Of a stretch of 64,000 nucleotides of DNA, positions 1 to 11,440 are shown piece by piece. The stretch comes from Callaeas wilsoni. Taxonomy: Eukaryota; Chordata; Aves; Passeriformes; Callaeidae. The notes below the pieces were generated by a model that did no database searches, had not been told where the DNA came from, and saw only the letters and a list, made by a program, of their open reading frames with translations. The translations under genes were made by a program, and so were the position numbers. Every line of letters begins with the position of its first letter. The first letter of the stretch is position 1. The stretch is from NCBI GenBank assembly GCA_013398955.1, contig VWPU01006138.1:39758-103757 (forward strand), in the 5' to 3' direction.

Positions 1-3000
1 ACTCAAGGCAGTATGTTAGACTTACTTTATGTAGAAGTAAGACCTGATCTGTGGACTAGCACAAATACTGTAAATCTTTGCCAAAGCTGGAGTCCAGTGA
101 CTACAAAATATAGTATCTACAGGTTACTATCAAACAAGCCTGAACATTCCCCGTGGAGCAGAGCAGCTCCTGGCAGAACCCCAGGGTTTTTTATTCTGTT
201 CTCATGTTCTTTGTGTGCTTTTAAAAGTCATCCCAGTGGACTTTTCAAACCACTATTGAGAACCTGATAATACTGATGAGCAAGGCCCTGGTCATACCCT
301 GCCAACAGAAGGGACATTGTGCTGTGTGCCTGTGTTCTGTGTTGTGATGCTGCAGTTACAGTGGCAGTGAAAGCAGCTTCCAATGCAATCGACAGAAAGG
401 TCACCTAATTCAGCTCACCTAATTCACCTCTAGATGCTGCAGAAATGAGGGTAGTGTCCTTACAGCATACTTGCTTCATGATTTCCCAGAGCACTTCCAC
501 ACAGTAAAAAACATTGGCCATGCAAATATTTTAAATTTGTGGTACATTAATTTGTTCTGGGGTTTTTTTATGTTGTAGCATTTTCCATGAAATCTGGGGA
601 AAGGCAGACACCAAAAGGTCAGGATCAAATAAGCAGCCGAAGTTTGTGTGCATGTCTGGAAGGTGCCAGGTTTCCTCATGAACTGGGCCATAAGTTGCTA
701 GGCTGAACAAGTCTCTCTTGAAACTTGAAATTCTTCTGAATCCAGCTCGGGTTAAAAAAATACCCTAAGACCTTCTTGTTTCTGATCCAGTGAGAAAGTG
801 GAGTGAGGTAAAAGGAAAGATTATCAAACAGAGATTTCACATCTAAGAACAACTTCTCAAGCTCTGTGGAAAGGCTGAGGTAAACACCAGGCTTGAGTCA
901 ATTCTTGTAAGACCAGCACGGGCTGTGGCCTGGTAGCCCAATTTTTTTCACATATTCTTAACGATAACATTGTTCTTCAGAACAGGCTTTTCAAATACTT
1001 TCTAAGGCATTTGGGAAAACAAATTTGGGTGAATGTGTCTGTGTTTGTTGGGTCAGGTTGTTTTTTGATTCACACTTGCTTTGTACCTCCCTGCAAGACA
1101 TTATAGAAGCCCTATGCCACGTGATATTTTAATATGACATTTGTTTTCAGTGCAAGGTGCCTAATCAAAAGCTTACCAAGCTAGAGCTATGCTGAGTCTT
1201 GCTGAGCTTCAGATTCTGGGGTGGTTTTTTTGTGTATAGCAATCAAGGAAAAGCTAAATTTGACACTGAGAAGAAAAAAGGGGCATGTTCTAGGAATGAA
1301 TCTTTTTGTGGTTATAAGGATAGGTTAGAAGTCCTGTGGTAATTAAAGAGAGAATCCTGGTTAAAGCTATTTTATTGTGTGGTTTGATGGAGTTCTGTGT
1401 TGGGTTTGTTTGTAGTATTTTTTTAGTAGACATTCCCACTGTTGCATCTGTAAGTGACATAAGCAGATGGCTATAATTCAAATATAAATAAATTTTCAGT
1501 TGGTTTGTTTCATTTAGTGGCCACTGAATACTGTTAGCCAGGATGGTGAGTTCTTGTTTGAATTGCTAACTATGTTTTTACTGTATTGCTGCCTTTGTCT
1601 GTGAATATTCCAGCACAGAGAGTATTTGCTAAACAGGGAGTAAGAAGTAGGAAGTGCAGACTGTTTGCAGAAAGCTAATTCTGGATTTGCAATTAGTTTT
1701 TACTCTGAAACCTGCGTTTTGCAATCACAGTCGTCTGGTCTGCAAATCCAAACGTTGTGGGGTCTGCATGTCTGATGAGAACAGCTCAGATTTCCAAGTA
1801 CTGACTGTTAATAAACTTATGCTGATTAATGACAAGCCATGACTTTAAATAGAAAAAATACTTATTCAACAATGAATCTCTTTGAGAAATTATTACCTGT
1901 TCTTTGTGAAGGCATTCCTTCACTAGGGATAATCCTTTATAAAATTGCCGTTCCATTCCAGCCTTTGTAACTCCGTAATGAGAAATGAGGCTCGAAGGGG
2001 CGACTCTGCCACCACACTCAGAAATCACGCACCACCAGATGTCAGCCCTGCACTGCCTTAAAACTTGTTAAAACCGATCTCTCCCTAAGTGCTGGGGGAA
2101 AATGAGTGATTCTTGTCCAATTTTTGTAGTCTGCTTTCCATTAACAATCTGCATATAAAGCAGATGGCACCTAATGAGAGCAAAATTGCCAGGCACCCAG
2201 TTTGCTCTTTATGTGCATTGTGTGCCAGTAGCCAGGCCTTTGAAACTTCTCTTTTTGCTCTCAGGGCTGGAAGAAATGGAAGTGCAGTTTCCTCCCAGAC
2301 TGGACTTTTCCGAATAGCAGTAATCACCAGAGATGTCGCAGAGGGTAGACCGATGCTTTTAGACAAACGATTTTAACAACAATGATCAAGCAGTCCTAAT
2401 CTGGGAGCGGAGAAAGCAATAATAAATAAAGCCCTTTGGGGTGGATCCTGAGCTGGGGAAATTGTTTTAGCTTCACTGAACACGCTACACGTGTGCTCCG
2501 TGACAGGGAGAGCAATTGCCACATAACTTGCAGTACACATTCCTCAGTAAGTTTGTTTTTCCTGTGAGACCATGAGCATTAAAAAAAAAAATTGCACCAA
2601 GATGTTTCTGATTTCACAGCAGAATAAAGTAAACCACAGACTTCATTCACTCTGCCGTAGAGACTTTCCTTTTACATAGTCTAATTTAAATGCATAAGAT
2701 GAAATAACTAGACACCCTGTGTTATGATGTTTGTTTTCAGTGTAATGACAAATTTGTTGGAGTGATTTCCACAGAAAATAAGGAGCAGTGCTGAGAGATA
2801 CAGGCAAGTTCATTGTTATCACTGTCTACATTTCAAAATTTAACATAAGACATATTTCCAGTGCTTCCCTGAATTCAGTTATTGTAAAAAATGTTGAAAT
2901 AGTATTTGTTTAGAAGTAACATTGTAGCATGCGTTACCGTTTTAGTCCTTTACTCTCTCACAAATAAGTGACATACCAAGTTCCCATCTGTAATTAGTAA

Positions 3001-4046
3001 AGAGCAAGTGAGAAGCAGCAATGAAACAGTCCCATTATCTTCTCTGAAATTACTTCATGATGTTGTTACTTCCCAACATTCTCTCAAGCAAAAAGATTTT
3101 CATAACCTCTTAGAACAACCCATGCTGGTTTGGAATGCTTATTGTTCCAATGGAAGTAGCAGTGAATTTACTATATTTTAAAGACTTTTAACTTTTACAT
3201 TGCAATTAGTGCAAATAAGAAAGGAAATACTCAGGGGTTTAGAACTGTATAATTTAAAAATCTAAAGTGGGCCCTCACTCTTCTTTTGTTACAAAGCAGA
3301 TGTTTTCTGAAGTTGCCCTTCAGAGACTGAAGAAACAAAACAAGAGTGGGATGAGCAGGTAATAGTGGGAAGTGTGTGGTCTTATCTTGGTTTGGTTTCA
3401 GCCGGTTTCTCTCAGAACACTTCAGGGGAGCCTCTCCATGGGAAGAAGCTCCCGTGCTAAATTCACTGTTTCGTGCTGCTGTCAGGCAGCTCGTGTTGAC
3501 TAAAACGTATCCGAGAAATCCTGACAGACTGAGGAAACCTTCTTGAAGTATGCTTGCTTTTTGTAGCATATATTTACATATGACAACTTAATTTAAACTG
3601 TTTCCATTCTAATCTAAAAAATTAGGAAGTATGAACTTTGCAAAATAAAGGAACTTGAGCAAATAATGGTAGCGGGATGAGATCTATCATATTCATGAAT
3701 CATGTCGTGGTTCATTTTTTCACCTAAAGCACAATATCTGCTTTTCCTCTCACAGATGATCCTGGGAGCATCTAAAGGGGGATTATTTAGTCATTATCAT
3801 TGTCATCTCCTACAGTTATGTAATTTTATATCCAACTTAACTGTCTGTCCATATCCATTGTAGTGCATGTGCTGATACCGAACAAGCTCAAACACTAAAA
3901 TAATCAGTTTTGTACATCCTCTTAAGGTCAGCAACTTCCCGAGGTGATGGTTGCAAATTGTCTGCGAGCTCATGTCACTGTCCTCTCTCCCACCCCCAAA
4001 AGCTCTCACTGTTCAGAAACTGTATGTGAAGGAAAAGGTCACTTAC
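1..4046. other. No gene recognised; noncoding DNA
   Basis: This stretch has only short chance open frames on both strands and no domain, tRNA, repeat family or CpG island that I can name. It contains an A11 run at 2581-2591. If the signal-peptide exon at 4047-4101 is real, this stretch would be the start of its following intron, because that gene would run leftwards. I searched the minus strand here for a next coding exon and found none I could defend. Confidence 0.6.
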
Positions 4047-4101
4047 CGTTCAGACAAAAGGAGCCCACTACAAAGAGAACGAGGGTGCACGTTTTCCTCA
4101 T
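4047..4101 (-). CDS. Candidate first coding exon: signal peptide ending at a splice donor (partial gene)
   Basis: Read on the minus strand, the ATG at 4101-4099 has G at -3. It opens 18 codons giving MRKTCTLVLFVVGSFCLN plus one base, then meets GTAAGT at 4046-4041, a full-consensus splice donor (phase 1 intron). The peptide has a short basic start (Arg2, Lys3), a hydrophobic core of about 12 residues and small or polar residues after it, the layout of a cleavable secretory signal. Upstream on the same strand, a pyrimidine-rich tract ending in CCAG puts a possible acceptor at 4220, giving an exon of 4219-4047 with about 118 bases of 5' UTR and no upstream ATG. CpG is higher than in the surrounding DNA, as in coding sequence. 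A phase 1 intron after the signal peptide is common in secreted and immunoglobulin-type genes. I do not recognise the protein and found no further exons, so it could be a chance combination or a lost gene. Confidence 0.45.
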
Positions 4102-4219
4102 GGCAGTAAGGAGGTGGATTACTGTTCTTCAGCTTAGACAGCTGGCAATAGGCTCTGTTGTCAGGGATGCACAGGGAAGAGATGAAAAAGCAAACCTGAG
4201 TCTTGGAGGTATGAAATGC
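4102..4219 (-). other. Possible 5' UTR part of the signal-peptide exon
   Basis: The minus strand just above 4219 reads as a tract rich in T and C (CTGTCTGTCTCTTTCCAG), a strong 3' splice site. From there to the ATG at 4101 there is no other ATG on the minus strand. This would make the signal-peptide exon an internal exon 2 with a separate noncoding first exon further right. No such first exon could be identified, so the transcript could equally start within this stretch. Confidence 0.3.
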
Positions 4220-5324
4220 CTGGAAAGAGACAGACAGTAGGACCTGACAGAAGCGTTCTGCAAAGTGGAATTTTCGTGAGCATAGTGGTCCCTCCCCCTT
4301 TGCAGCTGTTTAAAGAGCTTTGTGAAGAGGAAAAGCAAATAAGAAGAGGGAACATAATGTGATAATGTTGGAAAAGAGGAAATGAAAGAGCAAGCTGAGC
4401 AACATGATGTGCAAAACACTACTGCTTAATTCTTGCTGCTAGATAACATTTAAAAGGCTTTCTGATTAATGAGGGCAATAGGTGGGAATAGCTGTGTGGG
4501 AAGAGCTGGTCATAACTTTGTGCCATAAAGCCTCTTTGTGTCAATAAATTATAGCCCCAGCAGAGGGTTGTTTTCTGTGTCAAGAGAGAAAGTTTATTGC
4601 CTGCTGCCAACCCTTTTCCACTCCACGGGCCACGTGTGTGATCTCTTTAAACTAGAGCTCCAAAAACTTTTCGGGAGCACCAAGAGAGGAACAGAAAATT
4701 TGTTGTCATTAGCATCTGATAGGATTTTTAAAAGAAAGTTAAAGCAATCTGTGGTGAAGTAGCAATAGGGATAAAGACACTCCAGAGGAGCATTAGAGCA
4801 GTTCTGTGGAATTCATCTTTTAGAGCTGAAGGGTTCAGCAGAGTGTAGTGTCACGCGTTTTGGGACTTGTCATGGGAAGATTTGTGTAGAAGGAAGGGGC
4901 AAGAAGAGCTTATGTGCCCTTTGCAAGCACTGTAGGACAGGCTGAAGTCCATGGATAGAAAAAAAACAAACCAACTTTGATCCCCTGTAACTTCCAAACT
5001 TTTCTATATGTACTCGTGATCAATTTTGTTTAGAGGTGCACTTATTGTGTTTAATGCTATGCAAATGTCTTAGATGATAAAAAGTTCTGTGGAGTATGTA
5101 GTGGAATTGATGGTTGCTGGTTCTGTGTACTCAAAAAACTTCTGCAGCACACGGTTGCCTTATTGTTAAACATGCCAACATTAATGTGCTGGGCTTGCTG
5201 CAGATCTTAATTAGCAAGTTGAGCCTGGTATCAGGGGTCATCTCTGCAAGTTACTGCCTGTTGTTTTCAGTCTTTTATTCTGCTTTCATCACTCCCTTTT
5301 CTCTCTTATTCACTGTCCATTAGC
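4220..5324. other. No feature recognised
   Basis: This is ordinary CpG-poor DNA. There is no TATA box plus start arrangement that would serve the minus-strand signal-peptide exon, and no repeat family I can name. Confidence 0.5.
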
Positions 5325-5704
5325 TAGAGTTGGTTTGAATTGGGACTGTTTAGCCTGGAGAAGAGGAGGCTCTGGGGAGACCTTAATGTGGCCTTTGAGT
5401 ACTGAAAGGGGCTTATAAGAAAGATGTTTTAATACGACAAAGGGTGATGTTTTTAAACTAAAAGAAGTGGATTCAGTCTAGATATAAGGAATGAATTTTT
5501 TACCATGAGGATGTTGAAACACTGGCACTGGTTGCCCAGAGAAGTGGAAGTTGGTAGAGGCCCCATCCAAGGAAACAGAGTCAGATTGGACGAGGCTCTG
5601 ACCAGCCTGGTCTACTTGAAGATGTCTATGCTCATTGCAGGGTAGAGTTGGACTAGATGACCTTTAAAGGTCCGTTCCAAGTGAAGTTATTCTATTATTC
5701 TGAA
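5325..5704 (+). mobile_element. CR1 LINE, 5'-truncated 3' end
   Basis: The stretch follows the CR1 3' end from the phrase GACTGTTTAGCCTGGAGAAG near 5344, through CACTGGCACTGGTTGCCCAGAG near 5521, to GGACTAGATGACCTTTAAAGG near 5650. It ends in degenerate copies of the CR1 terminal octamer (ATTCTATTATTCT at 5689-5701). This is the 3' end of the last reading frame plus the 3' UTR, in sense orientation and without a poly(A) tail, as CR1 copies end. It is substantially diverged, with stops and indels, so it is an old, inactive copy. No clear target-site duplication is expected or seen. Confidence 0.93.
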
Positions 5705-8700
5705 TAGTGTGGGGCCTGAGTGGGATTGTGAATGGTTTCAGTAGGACAAACAGAACAGTCACGGTGGGGAAATCTACTTGACTTAAAAAAACTAGTGCAG
5801 TCCTAGTGAATACCTGTAAACAGACTAACTGCATGAAAATATAACACTATTCCTCTGTTTTTCCTCGTGTTTAATCGACAGCATGTAGAAAAGAGACCTT
5901 AGAAAATCGTTCTCTTGCAACGGTCAGAAATCCTAGGAGGTGTGTGCCAAGTGAAGTCCTTATCTGGAGCCTTCCACTTCGTGCTTCTCACGACAGTGTG
6001 CTCATCATGTACCTTGGCAGAGGCCTGTATGTCAGAGACCTGGCTGCACTCTTGAGCCTGCTGGGCAGGATTGTCTCTCCTAACGTACAGGGAATTGCTT
6101 TCACGGAGCTGAGCCTTCAGTTAATAAGGATGTGTTTGAGCAAAGGACCAGTGTGATGGGGAAGAAAGACTGCATCTGCTTCTCAGTTGTTTCTTTCTGA
6201 TATCTGACCTGTTTCTCCCCAAAGGCAAATCTTCCATCTGCCAACCCAGCCTCTGTGCTTTTGCAGTGGCTGTAGAAGGAACAGATGTGTGGCCCCTGAA
6301 GTGACTGTGCTTGTACCCTCTTATGCTGCTTGGTGCTCGAGAGCTGAGTAGCAGCAGGATATAAGGAAACAGGCTGGGATTGCTTCACCAAAGCAATCCC
6401 ACAGAGCCAAAGGGTCACAGACCATGCACTGATTGCTCTGGTTATCCTGCTGAAGCTGAGGTGGAAGGGAGGAATTACCCCAGCAGGTTTTCATACTCCT
6501 TCCTTTGCCATCCACTTGCATTCATTCATCCTGACAGAACACTCAGAGTCTTCTTCCATCACTTGTGCTCTGCAATTGTTTTCCCCACATTGGTGCTGCA
6601 GGATTCCATTTGCTCATTAAGTCGAGGTCCCGAAATGAAAAGCCTTTTTAGCAGACATTAGCATATGTGATATTGTGGATTTGCATGTTAATGCAAGTGG
6701 AAGGTGGGAATGGCTGGCAGGGAGCTGAACTGCCTGGGGTTGTTGCTGCTACTGTGGTGCTTTGCGTGCCGTAGGCTATCAGAGCTCTTAGATGCATGAG
6801 CAATGCAAGATGTTCGAGAGTCCAGGCACACTGGCAGTGCCCTTCTGTGGATTTATCGTGGTGATTTCCAGCTGCTGTTTGCATTAGGAAAGAACCGGAC
6901 AGAAATGCTGGAGCTTTCAAAGTGGAAGCAACCTGGGGTACAGCCAGCTTCCTTAATGACACAGTACAGGTACAGGGAGTTTGCTGCAAAAATAAATGCT
7001 TCTGGGTGGAAGGGCACAGTTAGTTTCCAGTAGCTGTGATGCTGAAATGAAGTTTCAGAAAACATAGGACTGAGTTAGTGTTGCACTAACAGAACAGCTG
7101 TCACTTTCTGGTTAAAAATTGCTACAGAAAATATCAACTCATGGCAATTTTTTTTCCTAGCCCCTTATAGGTGTGAAGTTAATGATATCTGCCAAAGTCC
7201 TGGCTCATGTCATCAGCAGCAAGGCTTACGTTGCTTTCTGTTCGGTTGAAAAATTGAACTTTTTACAGGTAACTTCTGCAAGTACCTAGAGGGCTCTGCA
7301 GGTAAAATCCTGCCTTTCCCTACTCACCACTACGTAGATGAGCTCATTAGAACAGCTGTGCTGCAGCTAACATTTTGCATTCCTGAAATTCTATTCCTTA
7401 CAAGTGCCCTTACGGTCCTGTTAGAGAAGTGTGATGCCTCAGTCGCTCTGGTGCTGGTTTTGGGTGAAATTGTACTGCTGTGGCTTCATTTCACGGTGCT
7501 GTCGCACAGCCCGATTTAAAATCTGCAAGGCAAAACAAAACCGTGGCACTGTAGTCCCAGTGTCAGCTGGAGGAGCTTAGCTAGGTCCTCACAACTGTTA
7601 GTAGAAATTAGTGGGAAGGGCAAGGGTATGTGGAACATTTAGTCCGTTGTAATCTAAAGCTTTGGAATTTAGTAAGCTTTTTTTGGATTAGTAGATGCTT
7701 TATACTGGAGAACTAGTTTTCATCCAGAGGCTTACTCTACAGGGATGGACTGTGTCTATGTGGGTAATTGTGTCATAAAGTCTGTTTCCTACAGCATTTC
7801 TGTAGATGCACTTGCCTTCTCAGATGAGTTCTAACCAATTTTTACACGTATTTGTAACAAGCTGTCTTCAGGCAAGGCAAAACACCATCAAGCTTTTGCA
7901 AAAGGCAGTGCAAAACAGCTGTGGGTGCTACCAAATTGTCGGGTAAATAACACTCCTTTGGGGTTTCCAGTGATGATACTATATGTTATCCCATCAGAAT
8001 CTGCTCCAAACCCCCAAAATGCTCCAGAGAATTGCCACTCATAGCACTGGGATGATGTTAATAACAGTAACGACTCAGTAGCAATGGATGTGATTCCAGC
8101 TTTCACGGTTAAAATTTGAATTTTGATGGATAAATGAAAAGCCATCTTTCTGCTCTGGAACGTGCCTGATGGCAGACAAAGTCACTCCTGGAAAAACAGT
8201 ACTTTCCTTTTCTGGTTAATTTTGGAAGTTGTCACCATGTGCTTTGTGAGCTACAGGTGTGTTGTGTTTATAGAGCACTTAGGCAATAATACTAAAGCCC
8301 CTGGCACTCACTGATTACCTTCAACATCTTTAACCTTCAAAGTGCACAAGTGTAACAAGTCCAGAGTGCTCTCCAAAGCAATGCAGAAGCAGCAGCTGGA
8401 GGTGGTTATGCTATTTTGGAGCTGATATTCTTATTTTTATTACTCTTCTTTTACTTCCTCTTACGTGCTTTGAGATTTATTGCATGAAACCTGTTGAGCG
8501 CCCAATAGATGGCTGGGAAGCAGTCATGCATTCTTTGAAAACATTGCAAATGAAGCTGTAGCCTTTCTTGCAATGCCTGTATTTTGTAAGAATATGAAGG
8601 GGCTAAATATGTGCACATCCTCGGCAATATCAGTGTGTTCTATATGCAGCATAAGCGTTTTTGTGTGCTCTTGCTTTCTGAAGTACAAACTCTAAATGTA

Positions 8701-9955
8701 GATTCCAGGAGTAGGAAACAATTTCTTAAGTTTATCTATCTTGCTGCATTTTTCTGACTAAAAACTCATGCTTCTTTACCTGCCAAATGGGTGTAATTGC
8801 TGTGCAGCTTCCAGTTTTGGTGGGATGACAGAGTGTATTACATCTCTTGGTAAAGGTCCATTTGTAAGTTTTCAGTATTCACAGTGTTTTCTAGATTCAA
8901 TGGAATCGCCCCTTTTAATCCTCATCACTTTCTTTATTATCAAATAGAACCTAAGAGTCAGTTACTAAGGATTTATTTCCAGCTTTTTCAGTATTTACAC
9001 CTTTCTACTGAAATATGTGGAAAGTTCTACAGTGAAAACCTACAGCAAAAAGCTATTTATCAATGGGCGTCAAAAATTATAATGCATATAACATTGCTGT
9101 GAAATAAAACATCATTATCTCAAGAGTAAAGAGTAAGCAGCCTGTGCTAAGGCAAATGCACAATCAACTATGCAGATTGAAATTTTAGTACCATTTACTG
9201 CTGTGTTTTCTGCCGTAATTGGTAAGCTATTGAGAAAAGCTCTGCTGTCTACCAAAAGTAGATGCTATGAATAAATCAAAGAGGATATTTTCAAGCTGTT
9301 GTGGAATTCAGTGTTGCAGGGCCAGACCTGCAGATCTGCTTGGACTGTAGAGCGATGTGAGTTTTATCCATGAGATTGGCAAATTTTGTACTGGTCAGAC
9401 TTGTATTAGAAGGGTCACTTTTTTGGCAGTAAAATGATTTTCCTTCTCAAGATGCCTCCCTAATACTGCAGGACGTTAATAGCAATAGATAAGTACAGGT
9501 CATCTGGAAAAGCCAGCAGTGCTGTGGTGCAGAACACATTCACTGCAAAATTGTGAAGAGTTTTACTTGAATTCTAACCATTGCTCTTCAGTGAGACAGA
9601 CCTGCCCACTGCTACCTCCTTCCTTGCTTTCATGCCAGGCTGGTAATGCCTCTTTTGTACACTGGGCCTTTAGGATGAGACATTGGCATTTGTGGATTAA
9701 TCTCCTGTTACTGGGATCACTGGTGTGCCAGGAAAAAAACAAACTGTCGACTGTTTGTGGCACAGTGCAAAGGTTTCTCTCTTGCACCCATGGTGGAGGG
9801 AATCATAACTTCTGTATCTGCACATCCCTTCAAATGGAAAAGTAGGAGAAGAGTGAAGGACAACTGTACTGTTTGAGCTTGACCTTTTTATTTGGAACTG
9901 CTACATTTCAAAATGAGAAAATTGAAAAAGTGTCCTAAAAAGAAAGGGCTTTAGG
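5705..9955. other. No gene recognised; noncoding DNA
   Basis: The longest open frames are around 110 codons, overlap each other on opposite strands and show no motif. No further CR1, LTR or RNA gene was recognised in this stretch. Confidence 0.55.
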
Positions 9956-10138
9956 ATACAAGACAGAGCCAAAAGACATGGGCTTTGTTCTCAGCTCTAC
10001 CACGAGTCTCTGGGGCTGTGTTTAGCTAAGTCCCAGCCTTGCACAGTGCTTCGTTTTCCCCAGGTGTAAAGCAAAGATAAGGATTTGCAAAGAATTAACT
10101 GATGTTTGTAAAGGGCTTGGATGGCAAGGAATGAAAAA
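9956..10138 (+). mobile_element. MIR-type (CORE) SINE relic
   Basis: From about 9975 the sequence matches the body of MIR-type SINEs: GACATGGGCTTTG, CAGCTCTACCACGAGTC, CTGTGTTTAGCTAAGTCCC, TTCGTTTTCCCCAGGTGTAAAG and, near the end, ATGTTTGTAAAGGGCTTGG, which corresponds to the L2-derived tail (...ATGTAAAGCGCTT...). The order and spacing of these blocks are as in the family. The copy is heavily diverged, as expected for a SINE fixed before the bird lineage arose. The tRNA-like head is hard to see, so the left edge is approximate. Confidence 0.6.
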
Positions 10139-10566
10139 GAATCACGAAAACACAAGGAAGCTGTGTAGTACTTTGGCTTTCACACTCCTACTACCAAAGA
10201 GGCTTTTGCTTTCCTTAACAAGCAAATGAAATGGATACTGGGCTTGTCTGTCATTAAGTTAATTTGGTCTCTCTAAACTGATTAATTAAACATGTTAAAT
10301 GTAAAGAAATGTGGCCAGGACAGATTAGCGGGGCATGTGGTTCTGTAAATGTGGGAGGGCACTATGTGTAAAATCTTTAATATGAGAGACTTCCCTCAAG
10401 GTCACTTAAAAGTGTTTAGGTACAAGTCAGATTGTTCCTGCTGCACTGCAGAGAAGGATGGAACTGAGAACACAGGTGGAGAAGGTCTCACAGGTGGAGG
10501 GGCAGGTACAGCATTAATTTTTGCCTAGAGAGAGGCTCCAAAATTAATTCTTTAAATTTAGGGCTT
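10139..10566. other. No feature recognised
   Basis: This is AT-rich DNA between the MIR relic and the minisatellite, with no recognisable content. Confidence 0.5.
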
Positions 10567-10814
10567 TTATACCATCTCAGCTTGGGAAGTAGCAGGCACT
10601 GGGAGACTTGGAAGCCGGAGGTCTGATACCGGAGCAGCTAGCTGGGAGATGGAACTCCGTGTTGGATGCAGGGGGTAATGGTGCCAGGGCTGAAGTGGAA
10701 GTCCAAGCAGGAGCTTTTCTAGCGCTGTCCACAGCCAGGTACAGGACGGGGGAGAGTGGCAGCAGGGAGTGGCAGCTGGGAGCGCTGCCAGTCGCCTTGT
10801 GGCGAGCACAGAGC

Positions 10815-11183
10815 TGGCAAGGAGGAAGGCAGCCCTGGAAGGAGGAAGGCAGCCCTGGAAGGAGGAAGGCAGCCCTGGAAGGAGGAAGGCGGCCCTGGAA
10901 GGAGGAAGGCAGCCCTGGAAGGAGGAAGGCGGCCCTGGAAGGAGGAAGGCAGCCCTGGAAGGAGGAAGGAGGGCAGCCCTGGAAGGAGGAAGGAGGGCAG
11001 CCCTGGAAGGAAGAAGGCGGCGGCCCTGGAAGGAAGAAGGCGGCCCTGGAAGGAGGAAGGAGGGCAGCCCTGGAAGGAGGAAGGCAGCCCTGGAAGGAAG
11101 AAGGTGGCCCTGGAAGGAGGAAGGCAGCCCTGGATGGAAGGAGGAAGGCAGCCCTGGAAGGAGGAAGGCAGCCCTGGAAGGAA
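10815..11183. repeat. 20-bp minisatellite, about 17 units
   Basis: The array repeats the unit GGAGGAAGGCAGCCCTGGAA head to tail. The first seven units (10821-10960) keep an exact 20-base period and differ only at one A/G position (GGCAGCC or GGCGGCC). Later units vary: a 4-base insertion (GGAGGAAGGAGGGCAGCC) in three units, GGAAGAAGG variants, and one unit opening with an extra TGGAA. The plus strand is strongly purine-rich. Neither strand of the basic unit contains a stop codon in any frame, so all six frames stay open across the array and beyond it (roughly 180 to 330 codons). These frames are a consequence of the repeat and I do not call them genes. Variant units cluster in the right half, which suggests recent expansion on the left. 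Copy number is probably polymorphic. Confidence 0.96.
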
Positions 11184-11190
11184 GGCTTTC

Positions 11191-11440
11191 GTGCCAGTGC
11201 CCGGCTGCAGAGGCTCCCCGGCCATGCCCTGCATCTGCTGCTGCCGAACCCCGACTCCCGGCTCGTGCTCTGCCGTTGGGCTCGAGAGGACGCTGGCTGC
11301 CCTCGGTGTGACCGCTGAGCCCAGGCTGTGCGGAGAGCAGCAGCTGCGCCTGTTCCTGGCCATTCTCCGGGGCTGCTCGCCCTGGCCGGGCCGTGCTGGC
11401 ACAAGCGGGGAGGGAGAAATTTATCCACGGCAGATGGCAA
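11191..11440. other. CpG-rich flank of the minisatellite
   Basis: Immediately right of the array the sequence is GC-rich, with about 19 CpG in about 215 bases by eye, far above the surrounding DNA. It has no TATA box and no clear exon. It could be an orphan CpG island, the remains of an exon, or a patch raised in GC by biased gene conversion next to an unstable repeat. Confidence 0.45.

Noticed and set aside
1893..1960. Minus-strand exon-like segment ending in CAG and GTAATA
   Set aside because: The acceptor is poor and the translation, though protein-like, matches no family I know. Not enough to call.
2028..2050. CTCF-like CCACCAGATGTCAGC
   Set aside because: A mismatch falls in the most constrained GGC core, unlike the clean site at 63937.
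10718..10742. REST/RE1-like half-site (GCGCTGTCC)
   Set aside because: One half matches well, but the other half (CACGGTGCTGAA-type) is absent.
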